Shown here one piece after another: positions 46,344 through 55,909 of a stretch of 64,000 bases of DNA (the first letter of the stretch is position 1; every line of letters starts with the position of its first letter). The translations under genes were made by a program, and so were the position numbers. The stretch covers positions 992,001 through 1,056,000 of the forward strand of contig NZ_CP117449.1 in assembly GCF_030687835.1 (NCBI RefSeq). The letters run 5' to 3'. The notes under the pieces are model-generated. The model worked only from the letters and a program-made list of their open reading frames with translations, was not told the origin of the DNA and searched no databases. The DNA is from Pseudomonas hefeiensis (GTDB taxonomy: Bacteria > Pseudomonadota > Gammaproteobacteria > Pseudomonadales > Pseudomonadaceae).

Positions 46344-47690
46344 ATGAGTGCAGTTCAGAGCGTCGGCCCGCAAGCATTGCCGGCACTGCAGGAACAAGTC
46401 GAGCAGATCCTTGCCGAAGCCAAGCGACAGGGCGCCAGTGCGTGTGAGGTGGCGGTGTCCCTGGAACAAGGCTTGTCGACGTCGGTACGCCAGCGCGAGG
46501 TGGAAACCGTCGAGTTCAATCGCGACCAGGGGTTCGGCATCACCTTGTACGCCGGTCAGCGCAAGGGCTCGGCCAGCACGTCAGCCAGTGGTCCTGAGGC
46601 CATTCGTGAAACCGTCGCCGCTGCGCTGGCGATTGCCCAGCACACCTCCGAAGACGAAGCGTCGGGCCTGGCCGATGCCGCGCTGATGTGCAAGGAATTG
46701 CGAGACTTCGATCTGTTCCACGCCTGGGACATCACCCCGGAACAGGCCATTGAGCAGGCGTTGCGCTGTGAGGCGGCGGCCTTCGACGCCGACGCTCGAA
46801 TCAAGAACGCCGATGGCACGACCCTCAATACCCATCAGGGCTGCCGCGTATACGGTAACAGCCACGGTTTTATCGGCGGTTATGCATCGACCCGCCACAG
46901 CCTCAGTTGCGTCATGATCGCCGAAGCCAACGGCCAGATGCAGCGCGATTACTGGTACGACGTGAACCGCCAGGGCACATTGCTGGCGGACCCGGTGAGC
47001 ATCGGCCAGAAAGCCGCGCTACGGGCGGCCAGCCGCTTGGGCGCGCGGCCAGTGCCGACCTGTGAAGTGCCAGTGTTGTTTGCCGCCGAGTTGGCCGGCG
47101 GGTTGTTCGGCAGCTTCCTGTCAGCGGTGTCCGGCGGTAATTTGTATCGCAAATCATCGTTTCTCGAAGGCGCGCTGGGCCAGAAACTGTTCCCGGAGTG
47201 GATGACCATCGATGAGCGTCCGCACCTGATGCAGGCCATGGGCAGCTCGGCCTTCGACGGCGACGGCCTGGCCACCTACGCCAAGCCATTCGTGGAGAAT
47301 GGCGAACTGGTGTCCTACATCCTCGGCACCTATTCGGGTCGCAAGCTCGGCATGCCCAGCACCGCCAATGCCGGTGGCGTGCATAACCTGTTCGTGACCC
47401 ATGGCGAAGAGGACCAGGCGGCCTTGCTGCGTCGTATGGGCCGTGGCCTGCTGGTGACAGAACTGATGGGCCATGGCCTGAACATGGTCACCGGGGACTA
47501 TTCCCGCGGCGCGGCGGGGTTCTGGGTCGAGAACGGGGAGATTCAGTTTCCGGTTCAGGAAGTGACCATCGCCGGTAACATGCGCGATATGTTCAAGCAG
47601 ATACTGGCGGTGGGTAACGACCTGGAACTGCGCAGTAACATCCGCACCGGCTCGGTGTTGATCGAGCGAATGACGGTGGCGGGTAGCTGA
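46344..47690 (+). CDS. pmbA: Metalloprotease regulator PmbA (TldE)
   Basis: Partner of TldD; it has the same fold but lacks the zinc site. The 448-residue protein shows EVAVSLEQGLSTSVRQREVE, RDQGFGITLYAGQRKGSAST, the C-terminal GLLVTELMGHGLNMVTGDYS and ILAVGNDLELRSNIRTGSVL. The ATG at 46344 is seven bases after GGAG; the GTG at 46332 would place that GGAG inside the coding region. A strong terminator follows. Confidence 0.95.
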   Translation: MSAVQSVGPQALPALQEQVEQILAEAKRQGASACEVAVSLEQGLSTSVRQREVETVEFNRDQGFGITLYAGQRKGSASTSASGPEAIRETVAAALAIAQHTSEDEASGLADAALMCKELRDFDLFHAWDITPEQAIEQALRCEAAAFDADARIKNADGTTLNTHQGCRVYGNSHGFIGGYASTRHSLSCVMIAEANGQMQRDYWYDVNRQGTLLADPVSIGQKAALRAASRLGARPVPTCEVPVLFAAELAGGLFGSFLSAVSGGNLYRKSSFLEGALGQKLFPEWMTIDERPHLMQAMGSSAFDGDGLATYAKPFVENGELVSYILGTYSGRKLGMPSTANAGGVHNLFVTHGEEDQAALLRRMGRGLLVTELMGHGLNMVTGDYSRGAAGFWVENGEIQFPVQEVTIAGNMRDMFKQILAVGNDLELRSNIRTGSVLIERMTVAGS

Positions 47691-47709
47691 CCTTCATCGC
47701 AGTAAAAAA

Positions 47710-47743
47710 GGCGCGTCATCCAAGCGGATGACGCGCCTTTTTT
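47710..47743. terminator. Bidirectional terminator after pmbA
   Basis: GGCGCGTCATCC-AAGC-GGATGACGCGCC, a perfect 12-pair stem flanked by an A-run on the left and T-run on the right. It also serves the convergent kdsD-npr transcript. Confidence 0.92.
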
Positions 47744-47759
47744 ATATTTAGAGAAGCCC

Positions 47760-47789
47760 TGTGGCGAGGGGATTTATCCCCTCGCCACA
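47760..47789. repeat. Compact REP palindrome
   Basis: TGTGGCGAGGGGAT-TTATCCCCTCGCCACA: the two arms of a GTGGCGAGGGG REPIN joined directly with a 3-base loop, the interior having been lost. It lies at the end of the npr operon. Confidence 0.75.
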
Positions 47790-47813
47790 ATGAATCTGCT
47801 TCGGACCTGAAGG

Positions 47814-48086
47814 TTACTCGCCTTCGTCGAAGTAGTTGTTGATCAGTGCTACCAGCGCATCCAGCGCCTCCTGCTCCTGTTCCCCTTCGGTTCGCAGATG
47901 GATTTTGGTGCCTTGGCCGGCGGCCAGCATCATCATCGCCATGATGCTTTTGCCGTTGATCATTTTCTCAGGATCACGGCCCACGACGATGTCGCAAGGA
48001 AACTGACCTGCCACACCCACGAACTTGGCGGACGCGCGGGCATGCAAGCCCAGCTTGTTGATGATTTCAATTTCCAGAGCAGGCAT
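47814..48086 (-). CDS. ptsO: Nitrogen-PTS phosphocarrier NPr
   Basis: HPr-like carrier that passes phosphate from PtsP to PtsN. The 90-residue protein has the active His in NKLGLHARASAKFV and the conserved Ser region GKSIMAMMMLAAGQGT. It is the last gene of the rpoN-hpf-ptsN-rapZ-npr block, 15 bases after rapZ. Confidence 0.95.
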   Translation of the reverse strand: MPALEIEIINKLGLHARASAKFVGVAGQFPCDIVVGRDPEKMINGKSIMAMMMLAAGQGTKIHLRTEGEQEQEALDALVALINNYFDEGE

Positions 48087-48101
48087 CGCGATGTGAATCC
48101 T

Positions 48102-48959
48102 TTAGCTGAGGTCGCGGTGGCGAACCTGGACGTTCTTCAGGGACTGTTGCAGGAGCTGACCCAAACGTTCGGTCAGGTAGACGGAGCGGTGATGGCCACC
48201 GGTACAGCCGATGGCTATCGTGACGTAGGAGCGGTTGCTCGCGGCAAAGCGCGGCAGCCATTTGAGCAGGTAGCTGGAGATATCCTGGTACATTTCCTCG
48301 ACATCCGGCTGGGCGGCCAGGTAGTCGACCACCGGCTGGTCGAGCCCTGATTGCTCGCGCAATTCCGGTTTCCAGTAGGGGTTGGGCAAACAGCGCACGT
48401 CAAACACCAGGTCGGCGTCTACTGGCATTCCGCGCTTGAAACCGAACGACTCCACCAGAAACGCCGTCCCCGGTTCCGGCTGGTTCAGCAGGCGTAACTT
48501 GATGGTGTCGCGCAGTTGATACAGATTCAGGTGGGTGGTGTTGACCTTCAGGTCCGCCAGGTCGGCGATCGGCCCCAGCAGTTGGCTTTCGTCATGGATG
48601 GCTTCGGCCAGGGAGCGGCTCGCGTTACTCAGGGGATGACGCCGGCGGGTTTCGGAAAAGCGCTTGAGTAGCGTCTCCTCATCGGCATCCAGGTACAGCA
48701 CATCGCACTGGATGTGCCGGTTGCGTACTTCCGCGAGCAGTTCGGGGAAGCGCGACAGGTGGCTCGGCAGATTACGTGCATCGATGGACACTGCCACCAG
48801 CGGTTGAGCCAGCTCGGTATGGATCAGGGCGCGCTCGGCCAACTCCGGCAGCAGGCCGGCGGGCAGATTGTCGATGCAATAGTAGCCGCTGTCCTCAAGC
48901 ACGTTAAGCGCCGTGCTTTTACCGGAGCCGGAGCGTCCGCTGACAATGATCATGCGCAT
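48102..48959 (-). CDS. rapZ: RNase adapter protein RapZ
   Basis: Nucleotide-binding protein that in E. coli steers RNase E to GlmZ and so controls GlmS. The 285-residue protein has Walker A ([18 protein letters not shown]), the Walker B-like [19 protein letters not shown], and the C-terminal RNA-binding domain with [11 protein letters not shown] and [18 protein letters not shown]. It lies two bases downstream of ptsN. Confidence 0.96.
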   Translation of the reverse strand: MRMIIVSGRSGSGKSTALNVLEDSGYYCIDNLPAGLLPELAERALIHTELAQPLVAVSIDARNLPSHLSRFPELLAEVRNRHIQCDVLYLDADEETLLKRFSETRRRHPLSNASRSLAEAIHDESQLLGPIADLADLKVNTTHLNLYQLRDTIKLRLLNQPEPGTAFLVESFGFKRGMPVDADLVFDVRCLPNPYWKPELREQSGLDQPVVDYLAAQPDVEEMYQDISSYLLKWLPRFAASNRSYVTIAIGCTGGHHRSVYLTERLGQLLQQSLKNVQVRHRDLS

Positions 48960-48961
48960 GT

Positions 48962-49426
48962 TTAATGACCGTTCTGCTCGTCCAGGACAACCTGATACAA
49001 GGCTTCGTTGCTCTCTGCGCTGCGCAATTTCTCGCGCACTTCCTTGCGGTCCAGCATGCTGGCAATCTGGCGCAGCAGCTCAAGGTGCGCATCGGTCGCC
49101 GCTTCCGGTACCAGCAGTACGAACAGCAGGTCGACCGGTGCGCCGTCGATGGCGTCGAAATCTATGGGCGCTTCAAGGTGCAACAGCGCACTGATCGGCG
49201 CTGTACAGGTCTTGAGGCGACAGTGGGGAATGGCGATACCGTTGCCAAACCCGGTGGAGCCCAGTTTTTCACGGGCAAACAGGGCCTCGAAGACGTCCTG
49301 CATTTCCAGATCCGGCACCTCGCGGTGGATCAGGTTGGCAATTTGTTCGAGGGCTTTCTTTTTACTGCCACCCGGCACGTTCACCTGGGAACGGCCGGGG
49401 GTCAGGATGAGTTCTAGTCGGATCAT
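48962..49426 (-). CDS. ptsN: Nitrogen-PTS EIIA protein PtsN
   Basis: Regulatory EIIA(Ntr), which changes partner proteins according to its phosphorylation. The 154-residue protein has the EIIA-fructose-type fold with the active His in [15 protein letters not shown]. It controls potassium transport and other targets in related bacteria. Spacing to hpf and rapZ is tight, indicating one operon. Confidence 0.96.
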   Translation of the reverse strand: MIRLELILTPGRSQVNVPGGSKKKALEQIANLIHREVPDLEMQDVFEALFAREKLGSTGFGNGIAIPHCRLKTCTAPISALLHLEAPIDFDAIDGAPVDLLFVLLVPEAATDAHLELLRQIASMLDRKEVREKLRSAESNEALYQVVLDEQNGH

Positions 49427-49438
49427 GGATTAGGGGGG

Positions 49439-49747
49439 TTAACGACCGGTTGCGCCCTGGAGGAGGCTCTGGGTCTTTTCCTTATGCTTTTTGAGTTGGC
49501 GATCCAGCTTGTCGGTCAGCAGGTCAATCGCGGCATACATGTCTTCATGTGCAGCGTTGGCAACCACTTCTCCGCCGGGGATATGCAGCGTGGCTTCGAT
49601 TTTCTGCAGCAGCTTCTCGACGTTCATCGTGACTTGCACGTTGGTGATCTTGTCGAAATGCCTTTCCAATCGTTCGAGTTTCTCGCCGATGTATTCGCGC
49701 AGAGGTTCGGTCACTTCCAGTTGGTGTCCACTGATGTTGACTTGCAT
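49439..49747 (-). CDS. hpf: Hibernation-promoting factor, short form
   Basis: Ribosome-binding factor that promotes 100S dimers or protects idle ribosomes. The 102-residue protein shows MQVNISGHQLEVTEPLREYI and AHEDMYAAIDLLTDKLDRQL and lacks the C-terminal dimerisation extension of long HPF. The ATG at 49747 follows AAGGAG; the open frame extends 18 codons upstream without support. First gene after rpoN. Confidence 0.94.
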   Translation of the reverse strand: MQVNISGHQLEVTEPLREYIGEKLERLERHFDKITNVQVTMNVEKLLQKIEATLHIPGGEVVANAAHEDMYAAIDLLTDKLDRQLKKHKEKTQSLLQGATGR

Positions 49748-49823
49748 ACAGCTTCTCCTTCGTTGCCAGTGCATAAAGCGGCAGGCAGAAATACCTGCCA
49801 CTGGAACGCTGTGGCGTGGCCTG

Positions 49824-51317
49824 TTACATCAACCGCTTGCGTTCGCTCGAAGGTGCGATCCCGAGGGATTCGCGGTATTTGGCGACGGTACGGCGGGCCA
49901 CCTGAATGCCTTGTGCCTCCAGTAAACCAGCGATCTTGCTGTCACTCAACGGCTTTTTCTGATTTTCCGCGGCCACCAGTTTTTTGATGATCGCGCGGAT
50001 GGCTGTGGACGAGCATTCGCCGCCTTCGGAGGTGCTGACGTGGCTGGAGAAAAAGTATTTCAGTTCATAGATACCCCGTGGGGTATGCATGAATTTCTGG
50101 GTGGTCACCCGCGAAATGGTTGATTCGTGCATGCCCACTGCCTCGGCAATGTCGTGCAGGACCAACGGTTTCATCGCTTCGTCGCCGTATTCCAGGAAAC
50201 CGCGCTGATGCTCGACGATCTGGGTGGCTACTTTCATCAGGGTTTCGTTGCGGCTTTGCAGGCTCTTGATGAACCAGCGCGCTTCCTGCAACTGGTTGCG
50301 CATGAAGGTGTTGTCGGCGCTGGTGTCGGCGCGTTTTACGAAGCCGGCATATTGGGCGTTGACCCGCAACTTGGGCATCGACTCCTGGTTCAGTTCCACC
50401 AGCCAGCGGTCGTTGTGCTTGCGCACGATTACGTCGGGAACCACGTATTCGGGTTCGGTGGACTCGATCTGCGAGCCCGGGCGCGGGTTGAGGCTCTGGA
50501 CCAGTTCGATCACCTGGCGCAGTTCATCTTCCTTGAGCTTCATGCGACGCATCAACTGGCTGTAGTCGCGACCGCCCAGCAGGTCGATGTAGTCGGTGAC
50601 CAGTCGCTTGGCTTCGGCCAGCCAAGGCGTCTTGGCGGGCAACTGGCGCAATTGCAGCATCAGGCACTCGCCCAGGTTGCGGGCACCAATGCCGGCCGGT
50701 TCGAACTGCTGAATGCGATGCAGGACGGCTTCGATCTCGTCCAGCTCAATGTCCAGCTCGGGGTCAAAAGCTTCGAGAATTTCTTCGAGCGTCTCGTCCA
50801 GGTAGCCCTGATTGTTGATGCAGTCGATCAGGGTCACGGCGATCAGACGATCGGTGTCGGACATCGGCGCCAGGTTCAGTTGCCACAGCAAGTGGCTCTG
50901 CAGGCTTTCGCCGGTGGAGGTACGGGTGGTGAAGTCCCACTCGTCATCATCGCTGCTGGGCAGGCTGCTGGCGCTGGTCTGGTAGACGTCTTCCCAGGCC
51001 GTATCCACGGGCAGATCGTTGGGGATACGTTCATTCCATTCGCCATCCTCAAGGTTATCCACCGTCGGGGCGGCTTCCTGGTAGGACGGTTCCGGGATTT
51101 CGGTGTTGGTCTTCTGCTCGACGTTATCGGCCAGCGGATCGGTGTTGTCGAAGTCGTCGCCTTCTTCCTGGCGTTCGAGCATCGGATTGGACTCCAGGGC
51201 CTCCTGGATTTCCTGTTGCAGGTCCAGGGTCGACAATTGGAGCAGGCGGATGGCCTGTTGCAGCTGCGGTGTCATCGTCAGCTGCTGGCCCATTCTCAAG
51301 ACTAGCGATGGTTTCAT
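49824..51317 (-). CDS. rpoN: RNA polymerase sigma-54 factor
   Basis: Alternative sigma factor for nitrogen, motility and other activator-dependent promoters. The 497-residue protein has the Gln-rich activator-interacting region I ([20 protein letters not shown]), an acidic region II, the core-binding domain, the helix-turn-helix and the C-terminal RpoN box [10 protein letters not shown]. The order lptB-rpoN-hpf-ptsN-rapZ-npr matches other gamma-proteobacteria. Confidence 0.98.
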   Translation of the reverse strand: MKPSLVLRMGQQLTMTPQLQQAIRLLQLSTLDLQQEIQEALESNPMLERQEEGDDFDNTDPLADNVEQKTNTEIPEPSYQEAAPTVDNLEDGEWNERIPNDLPVDTAWEDVYQTSASSLPSSDDDEWDFTTRTSTGESLQSHLLWQLNLAPMSDTDRLIAVTLIDCINNQGYLDETLEEILEAFDPELDIELDEIEAVLHRIQQFEPAGIGARNLGECLMLQLRQLPAKTPWLAEAKRLVTDYIDLLGGRDYSQLMRRMKLKEDELRQVIELVQSLNPRPGSQIESTEPEYVVPDVIVRKHNDRWLVELNQESMPKLRVNAQYAGFVKRADTSADNTFMRNQLQEARWFIKSLQSRNETLMKVATQIVEHQRGFLEYGDEAMKPLVLHDIAEAVGMHESTISRVTTQKFMHTPRGIYELKYFFSSHVSTSEGGECSSTAIRAIIKKLVAAENQKKPLSDSKIAGLLEAQGIQVARRTVAKYRESLGIAPSSERKRLM

Positions 51318-51426
51318 GGCTGGGGCTTAACACCTTATTCGCCGGCGCACATGCGCCATCCACTACAGGGCGCCGAAGCGCCAAACATAAGCAAATTATA
51401 TGCCTGAAACTGAAGTGTTTGCCTAG

Positions 51427-51454
51427 GGCGTCGCGTAATAAAAATAGCGACGCC
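51427..51454 (-). terminator. Hairpin between lptB and rpoN
   Basis: GGCGTCGC pairs with GCGACGCC around an A/T-rich 12-base loop, 27 bases after the lptB stop on the minus strand. No T-run follows. Two more small stems (GGCGCA/TGCGCC and GGCGC-CGAA-GCGCC) lie between it and rpoN, at about 51344-51384. Confidence 0.55.
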
Positions 51455-51480
51455 GGGGCGATTGACCAGACACTTTTCGC

Positions 51481-52206
51481 TTACAGGCGGAACTCATGGC
51501 CCAAATACACTTCCTTGACCAGTTCATTGGCCAGGATGGTCGCGGAGTCGCCTTCGGCAATCAACTGGCCGTCATTGACGATATAGGCGGTTTCACAGAT
51601 ATCCAGCGTCTCGCGTACGTTGTGGTCGGTGATCAGTACGCCGATGCCCTTGGCCTTGAGATGGTGGATGATCTGCTTGATGTCGCCCACCGAAATCGGG
51701 TCCACGCCGGCAAATGGTTCGTCCAGCAGGATGAATTTCGGTGCGGTGGCCAAGGCGCGAGCGATTTCCACGCGGCGTCGTTCGCCACCGGACAGGCTCA
51801 TGCCCAGGTTGTCGCGGATGTGGCTGATGTGGAATTCCTGCAGCAGGCTTTCCAGTTCCTGGCGCCGGCCAGCCTTGTCGAGTTCCTTGCGGGTCTCCAG
51901 GATCGCCATGATGTTGTCGGCAACCGACAGCTTGCGGAAGATCGACGCTTCTTGCGGCAGATAGCCGATACCGGCCTTCGCCCGACCATGCATCGGCTGG
52001 TGGCTGACGTCCAGGTCGTCGATCAGTACGCGGCCCTGATCGGCCTGGACCAGGCCGACGATCATGTAGAAACAGGTGGTCTTGCCCGCGCCGTTGGGGC
52101 CGAGCAGGCCGACGATCTGGCCGCTGTCGATGGACAGGCTGACATCACGCACGACTTGACGGCTCTTGTAGCTCTTGGCCAGGTGCTGAGCTTTCAGAGT
52201 TGCCAT
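51481..52206 (-). CDS. lptB: LPS export ABC ATPase LptB
   Basis: ATPase of the LptB2FG complex that extracts LPS from the inner membrane. The 241-residue protein has Walker A ([13 protein letters not shown]), the signature [15 protein letters not shown], Walker B ([13 protein letters not shown]) and the H-loop ([12 protein letters not shown]). The ATG at 52206 overlaps the lptA stop (TAATG), so the upstream open frame is not used. Confidence 0.97.
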   Translation of the reverse strand: MATLKAQHLAKSYKSRQVVRDVSLSIDSGQIVGLLGPNGAGKTTCFYMIVGLVQADQGRVLIDDLDVSHQPMHGRAKAGIGYLPQEASIFRKLSVADNIMAILETRKELDKAGRRQELESLLQEFHISHIRDNLGMSLSGGERRRVEIARALATAPKFILLDEPFAGVDPISVGDIKQIIHHLKAKGIGVLITDHNVRETLDICETAYIVNDGQLIAEGDSATILANELVKEVYLGHEFRL

Positions 52207-52757
52207 TACGGGGCCTTCTGTTCGTCGGTTTTCTTTTTCGGCTGGAGATGACCATGTCGATCCGTGGGCGCTGCTCGGTGACCTTGCTGCCAGTGGCACG
52301 ACCGGCGCTGGCCAGCTTTTTGTTCGTGTCGTAGACGATTTTTCTCGCCTTGGGTGGTGTTGCCGTCCTTGTCGATAACCTTGGCGCGATCGATCAGTAC
52401 GACGCGGTCTTTGGCAGCGTGATACTGGATGGTCACCCCGTAGCCCTGCACCGGCTTGGTGTCGCCTGCGGTTTGCATCTGCTCGAAGTAGGCCAGGTTG
52501 CCCACCGAGGTCACCACGTCGATATCGCCAGACTGGGTACGGGTGATGGTCACGGTATTGCCGGTGACCTTCATTGAGCCCTGGGTGATGATCACGTCAC
52601 CCTTGTAGGTGGCCACACCGTTCTTGTCGTCCAGTTGGGCGTCGTCGGCCTGGATGCGGATAGGCTGGTCGCGGTCGGTCGGGAGGGCCCAGGCGCTCGC
52701 GCTTCCCAGTGCTGCGCCCAGACTGAGCAAAATAGGGAGGGTTTTAGCGAGCTTCAT
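52206..52757 (-). CDS. lptA: LPS transport periplasmic protein LptA with a shifted segment
   Basis: Periplasmic bridge of the Lpt machine. The first 139 residues are normal: signal peptide ([14 protein letters not shown]), then [20 protein letters not shown] and [20 protein letters not shown]. Residues 140-171 are alien ([19 protein letters not shown] and on), and the expected end [12 protein letters not shown] returns at residue 172. Removing one A from the five-base run at 52339-52343 and two bases (GA) at 52245-52248 would restore the expected reading ([20 protein letters not shown] and on). The two indels cancel. lptA overlaps lptC by 14 bases. Confidence 0.93.
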   Translation of the reverse strand: MKLAKTLPILLSLGAALGSASAWALPTDRDQPIRIQADDAQLDDKNGVATYKGDVIITQGSMKVTGNTVTITRTQSGDIDVVTSVGNLAYFEQMQTAGDTKPVQGYGVTIQYHAAKDRVVLIDRAKVIDKDGNTTQGEKNRLRHEQKAGQRRSCHWQQGHRAAPTDRHGHLQPKKKTDEQKAP

Positions 52758-53316
52758 ACTGTCCTCTTACGTTCGATAGCAGGTGTATCCTGCTTTCCTT
52801 CAGATACGCTTTCATTCCCGTGCCGGTCGATACACCACCGGCGCCGTCGATTCTAACGGGTTGCTCGGTCTGCGCATATTCTCGCTGCGGGAAGACTGTC
52901 ATACGACTGCTGGTGATGATGGTGGTGCGGTTTTTCTCATCGGTCCGGGCGATGCGTACCGAGTCAATCAGCTCTACTTCGGTCCCGTCGGGATTGACTT
53001 CGGCGCGCTCGCTCTGCACATGCCACGGAAACTCGGTGCCGCGAAACATGTTCAGGTCTGGCTTGGTGACCAATGTGATCTCGCTGGCCTTGACGTGGTC
53101 GACCTTGTCGGACGTCATTTCATACTGCACCTTGCCATCGGGCAGGTATTGCAGGGTATGCGTGTTGGTCGCATACCAGTCGATATCATTTTCCTGGACC
53201 TTGACCGCAGGCCGGTCGAGGAAGCGTTCCGGGCTGATGTTCCAATAGCCCACCGCCGCGAAAATCGCTGCGATGCAGCCGAACACCACGACGGTGCGAA
53301 TTTTCTTGTTCAGCAT
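52744..53316 (-). CDS. lptC: LPS export protein LptC
   Basis: Inner-membrane anchored Lpt component that receives LPS from LptB2FG and passes it to LptA. The 190-residue protein has one N-terminal helix (TVVVFGCIAAIFAAVGYW) and a periplasmic beta-jellyroll (IDWYATNTHTLQYLPDGKVQ, GTEVELIDSVRIAR). It starts seven bases after kdsC and its end overlaps the lptA start. Confidence 0.94.
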   Translation of the reverse strand: MLNKKIRTVVVFGCIAAIFAAVGYWNISPERFLDRPAVKVQENDIDWYATNTHTLQYLPDGKVQYEMTSDKVDHVKASEITLVTKPDLNMFRGTEFPWHVQSERAEVNPDGTEVELIDSVRIARTDEKNRTTIITSSRMTVFPQREYAQTEQPVRIDGAGGVSTGTGMKAYLKESRIHLLSNVRGQYEAR

Positions 53317-53323
53317 AAATGGC

Positions 53324-53848
53324 TCACAGATACGCGGCGTTAGCCGCCTCGAGGCGACCTTGGGCGCGCAGGATCAGTTCACAGAATTCACGAGCCGCAC
53401 CTTCACCGCCTCGCGCCGTGGTGATGCCGTGGGCGTGCTCGCGCACAAAGCCGGCCGCGTTTGCCACCGCCATGCCCAGGCCGACCCGGCGGATCACCGG
53501 CAAGTCCGGCAGGTCGTCACCGAGGTAGGCGACCTGTTCATAGCTTAGGTTGAGTTGGCCCAGAAGCTCGTCCAGAACCACCAGTTTATCTTCGCGTCCC
53601 TGATAAAGGTGGGGGATGCCGAGATTCTTTGCGCGCCGCTCGACCACCGGGGTCTTGCGGCCGCTGATGATGGCGGTCTGCACGCCGGCGGCCATCAGCA
53701 TCTTGATGCCTTGGCCGTCGAGGGTGTTGAAGGTCTTGAATTCGCTGCCATCTTCGAGGAAATAAAGGCGGCCGTCGGTCAGGACGCCGTCCACGTCGAA
53801 CACGGCCAGTTTGATCGCTTTGCCACGTTGCAGCAGGTCTGTGTTCAT
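53324..53848 (-). CDS. kdsC: 3-deoxy-D-manno-octulosonate 8-phosphate phosphatase
   Basis: Removes phosphate from Kdo-8-phosphate in the LPS core pathway. The 174-residue HAD protein, tetrameric C0 type, has the nucleophile motif FDVDGVLTDGRLYF, IISGRKTPVVERRA and the metal motif YLGDDLPDLPVIRRVG. Its ATG directly follows the kdsD stop. Confidence 0.96.
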   Translation of the reverse strand: MNTDLLQRGKAIKLAVFDVDGVLTDGRLYFLEDGSEFKTFNTLDGQGIKMLMAAGVQTAIISGRKTPVVERRAKNLGIPHLYQGREDKLVVLDELLGQLNLSYEQVAYLGDDLPDLPVIRRVGLGMAVANAAGFVREHAHGITTARGGEGAAREFCELILRAQGRLEAANAAYL

Positions 53849-54823
53849 TTACATGACTCCGGCACGCAGCAAGTCGTGCATGTTCAGGGCGCCCACCGGG
53901 CGGTCTTCGTCGTCGACCACCACCAGGGCGCTGATCTTATGGTCTTCCATGATTTTCAAGGCCTCGGCGGCGAGCATTTCGGCGCGGGCAGTCTTGCCGT
54001 GAGGCGTCATGACTTGCTCGATGGTCGCGCTGTGAATGTCGACGGAGTGGTCCAGGGTGCGACGCAGATCACCGTCGGTGAAGATCCCGGCGAGTTTGCC
54101 GTCGGCTTCGAGAATGACCGTCATGCCCAGACCCTTGCGGGTCATTTCCATGAGTGCATCCTTGAGCAGCGTGCCGCGTTGCACTTGTGGCAGCTCCTGG
54201 CCTGCGTGCATCACGTTTTCAACTTTCAGCAGCAGACGACGGCCCAAGGCGCCGCCGGGGTGGGAGAAGGCGAAATCTTCAGCGGTAAACCCCCTGGCTT
54301 CCAGCAGGGCCACGGCCAGGGCGTCGCCCATGACCAGGGTGGCGGTGGTGGAGGAGGTCGGCGCCAGGTTCAGCGGGCAGGCTTCGTGCTCGACATGAAC
54401 ATTGAGATTCACCTCGGCGGCTTTGGCCAAGGCCGATTCCGGGTTGCCGGTGACGCTGATCAGTTGGATGCCCAGGCGCTTGATCAGCGGCAGCAATGTA
54501 ATGATCTCATTGGTGGAGCCGGAGTTGGACAGGGCCAGGATGATGTCCTCCCGGGTGATCATCCCCATGTCGCCGTGGCTGGCTTCGGCCGGGTGAACAA
54601 AGAACGCCGGAGTGCCTGTGCTGGCCAGGGTGGCGGCGATCTTGTTGCCGATGTGGCCGGACTTGCCCATGCCGACCACGACCACCCGACCCTTGCTGGT
54701 CAGAATCATCTCGCAGGCACGTACGAAATCAGCGTCGATATGGGGCAGCAAACCTTGTACGGCTTCAAGCTCGAGGCGAATGGTACGTTGTGCCGATTGA
54801 ATCAGGTCGCTGGTTTGGTTCAT
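53849..54823 (-). CDS. kdsD: D-arabinose 5-phosphate isomerase
   Basis: Makes arabinose-5-phosphate, the first precursor for Kdo. The 324-residue protein has an N-terminal SIS domain (RVVVVGMGKSGHIGNKIAAT, SNSGSTNEIITLLPLI) and two C-terminal CBS repeats (LEADGKLAGIFTDGDLRRTL and VVDDEDRPVGALNMHDLLRA). The ATG at 54823 gives the usual KdsD N-terminus (NQTSDLIQSAQRTIRLELEA). First gene of the minus-strand LPS/rpoN block, divergent from mlaF. Confidence 0.96.
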   Translation of the reverse strand: MNQTSDLIQSAQRTIRLELEAVQGLLPHIDADFVRACEMILTSKGRVVVVGMGKSGHIGNKIAATLASTGTPAFFVHPAEASHGDMGMITREDIILALSNSGSTNEIITLLPLIKRLGIQLISVTGNPESALAKAAEVNLNVHVEHEACPLNLAPTSSTTATLVMGDALAVALLEARGFTAEDFAFSHPGGALGRRLLLKVENVMHAGQELPQVQRGTLLKDALMEMTRKGLGMTVILEADGKLAGIFTDGDLRRTLDHSVDIHSATIEQVMTPHGKTARAEMLAAEALKIMEDHKISALVVVDDEDRPVGALNMHDLLRAGVM

Positions 54824-54983
54824 GTCAGAGATCGTATGGGCCGATGAAAAGGCGGCGATTATAGCGGCAATGAGCAATTCCCTCACGTTTGTTCGTCATG
54901 CTTTGTTCGAACGATTCACATGGCTTGATACAAAGTGTCGCCTTTTTACCTGTATCCGGACTGAACGGGCGCCGGCTTGGGCC

Positions 54984-55013
54984 TTGGGCGCTTGGCTGTT
55001 GCAGTGATATAGT
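54984..55013 (+). promoter_or_regulatory. Candidate mla operon promoter
   Basis: TTGGGC and TATAGT separated by 18 bases, in the kdsD-mlaF divergent region, with the -10 about 87 bases before the mlaF ATG. Confidence 0.4.
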
Positions 55014-55099
55014 TCGCCGCCGGTTCGGGTGCCCGGCAGTCCGGCGTTTGCCGGTTGGCCAGGACATTCGGATGTGAGGCTGCATCGCAAGGAGTTTAG

Positions 55100-55909
55100 A
55101 TGAGTGCCGACAACGCCTACGCGGTCGAGCTGAAGGGGCTGTCCTTCAAGCGAGGGACGCGCAGCATTTTCAATGATATCGATATCCGCATTCCCCGCGG
55201 CAAGGTAACCGGCATCATGGGGCCTTCCGGGTGCGGCAAGACCACGCTGTTGCGGCTGATGGGCGCACAGCTGCGCCCCAGCGCCGGCGAAGTCTGGGTC
55301 AATGGCCTGAATCTTCCAAAGCTGTCGCGCAGTGATCTGTTCGATGCGCGCAAACACATGGGCGTACTGTTCCAGAGTGGCGCGTTGTTCACCGATCTCG
55401 ATGTGTTCGAGAATGTGGCGTTCCCGTTGCGGGTCCATACCGACCTGCCGGAAGAGATGATTCGCGACATCGTCCTGCTCAAGTTGCAGGCGGTCGGGTT
55501 GCGTGGCGCCCTCGATTTGATGCCGGACGAGCTGTCCGGTGGCATGAAGCGCCGGGTCGCGCTGGCCCGGGCGATTGCTCTCGACCCGAAGATTCTCATG
55601 TATGACGAACCCTTCGTCGGCCAGGACCCGATCGCCATGGGTGTGCTGGTGCGCCTGATCCGCCTGCTCAACGACGCGCTGGGCATCACCAGCATCGTGG
55701 TGTCCCACGATCTGGCCGAAACTGCGAGCATTGCCGACTACATCTATGTCATCGGCGATGGCCAGGTGCTGGGGCAGGGCACGCCCCAGGAGCTGAAGGA
55801 TTCGGACAGCCCGCGCATTCGTCAATTCATGAAGGGTGATCCGGACGGGCCTGTGGCGTTTCATTTTCCGGCCACGGATTACCGTACCGATCTGCTGGGG
55901 AAGCGCTGA
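55100..55909 (+). CDS. mlaF: Phospholipid transport ATPase MlaF (Ttg2A)
   Basis: ATPase of the MlaFEDB complex, which moves phospholipids between the membranes and keeps the outer leaflet asymmetric. The 269-residue protein has Walker A ([14 protein letters not shown]), the signature [15 protein letters not shown], Walker B ([13 protein letters not shown]) and the H-loop ([13 protein letters not shown]). AAGGAG precedes the ATG. Its stop overlaps the mlaE ATG. Confidence 0.95.
   Translation: MSADNAYAVELKGLSFKRGTRSIFNDIDIRIPRGKVTGIMGPSGCGKTTLLRLMGAQLRPSAGEVWVNGLNLPKLSRSDLFDARKHMGVLFQSGALFTDLDVFENVAFPLRVHTDLPEEMIRDIVLLKLQAVGLRGALDLMPDELSGGMKRRVALARAIALDPKILMYDEPFVGQDPIAMGVLVRLIRLLNDALGITSIVVSHDLAETASIADYIYVIGDGQVLGQGTPQELKDSDSPRIRQFMKGDPDGPVAFHFPATDYRTDLLGKR

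Noticed and set aside
54824..55099. Possible sigma-E/AlgU promoter between kdsD and mlaF
   Set aside because: GAAC-like bases occur near 54908, but no TCTGA partner at 16-17 bases is present. A sigma-70-like pair fits better.
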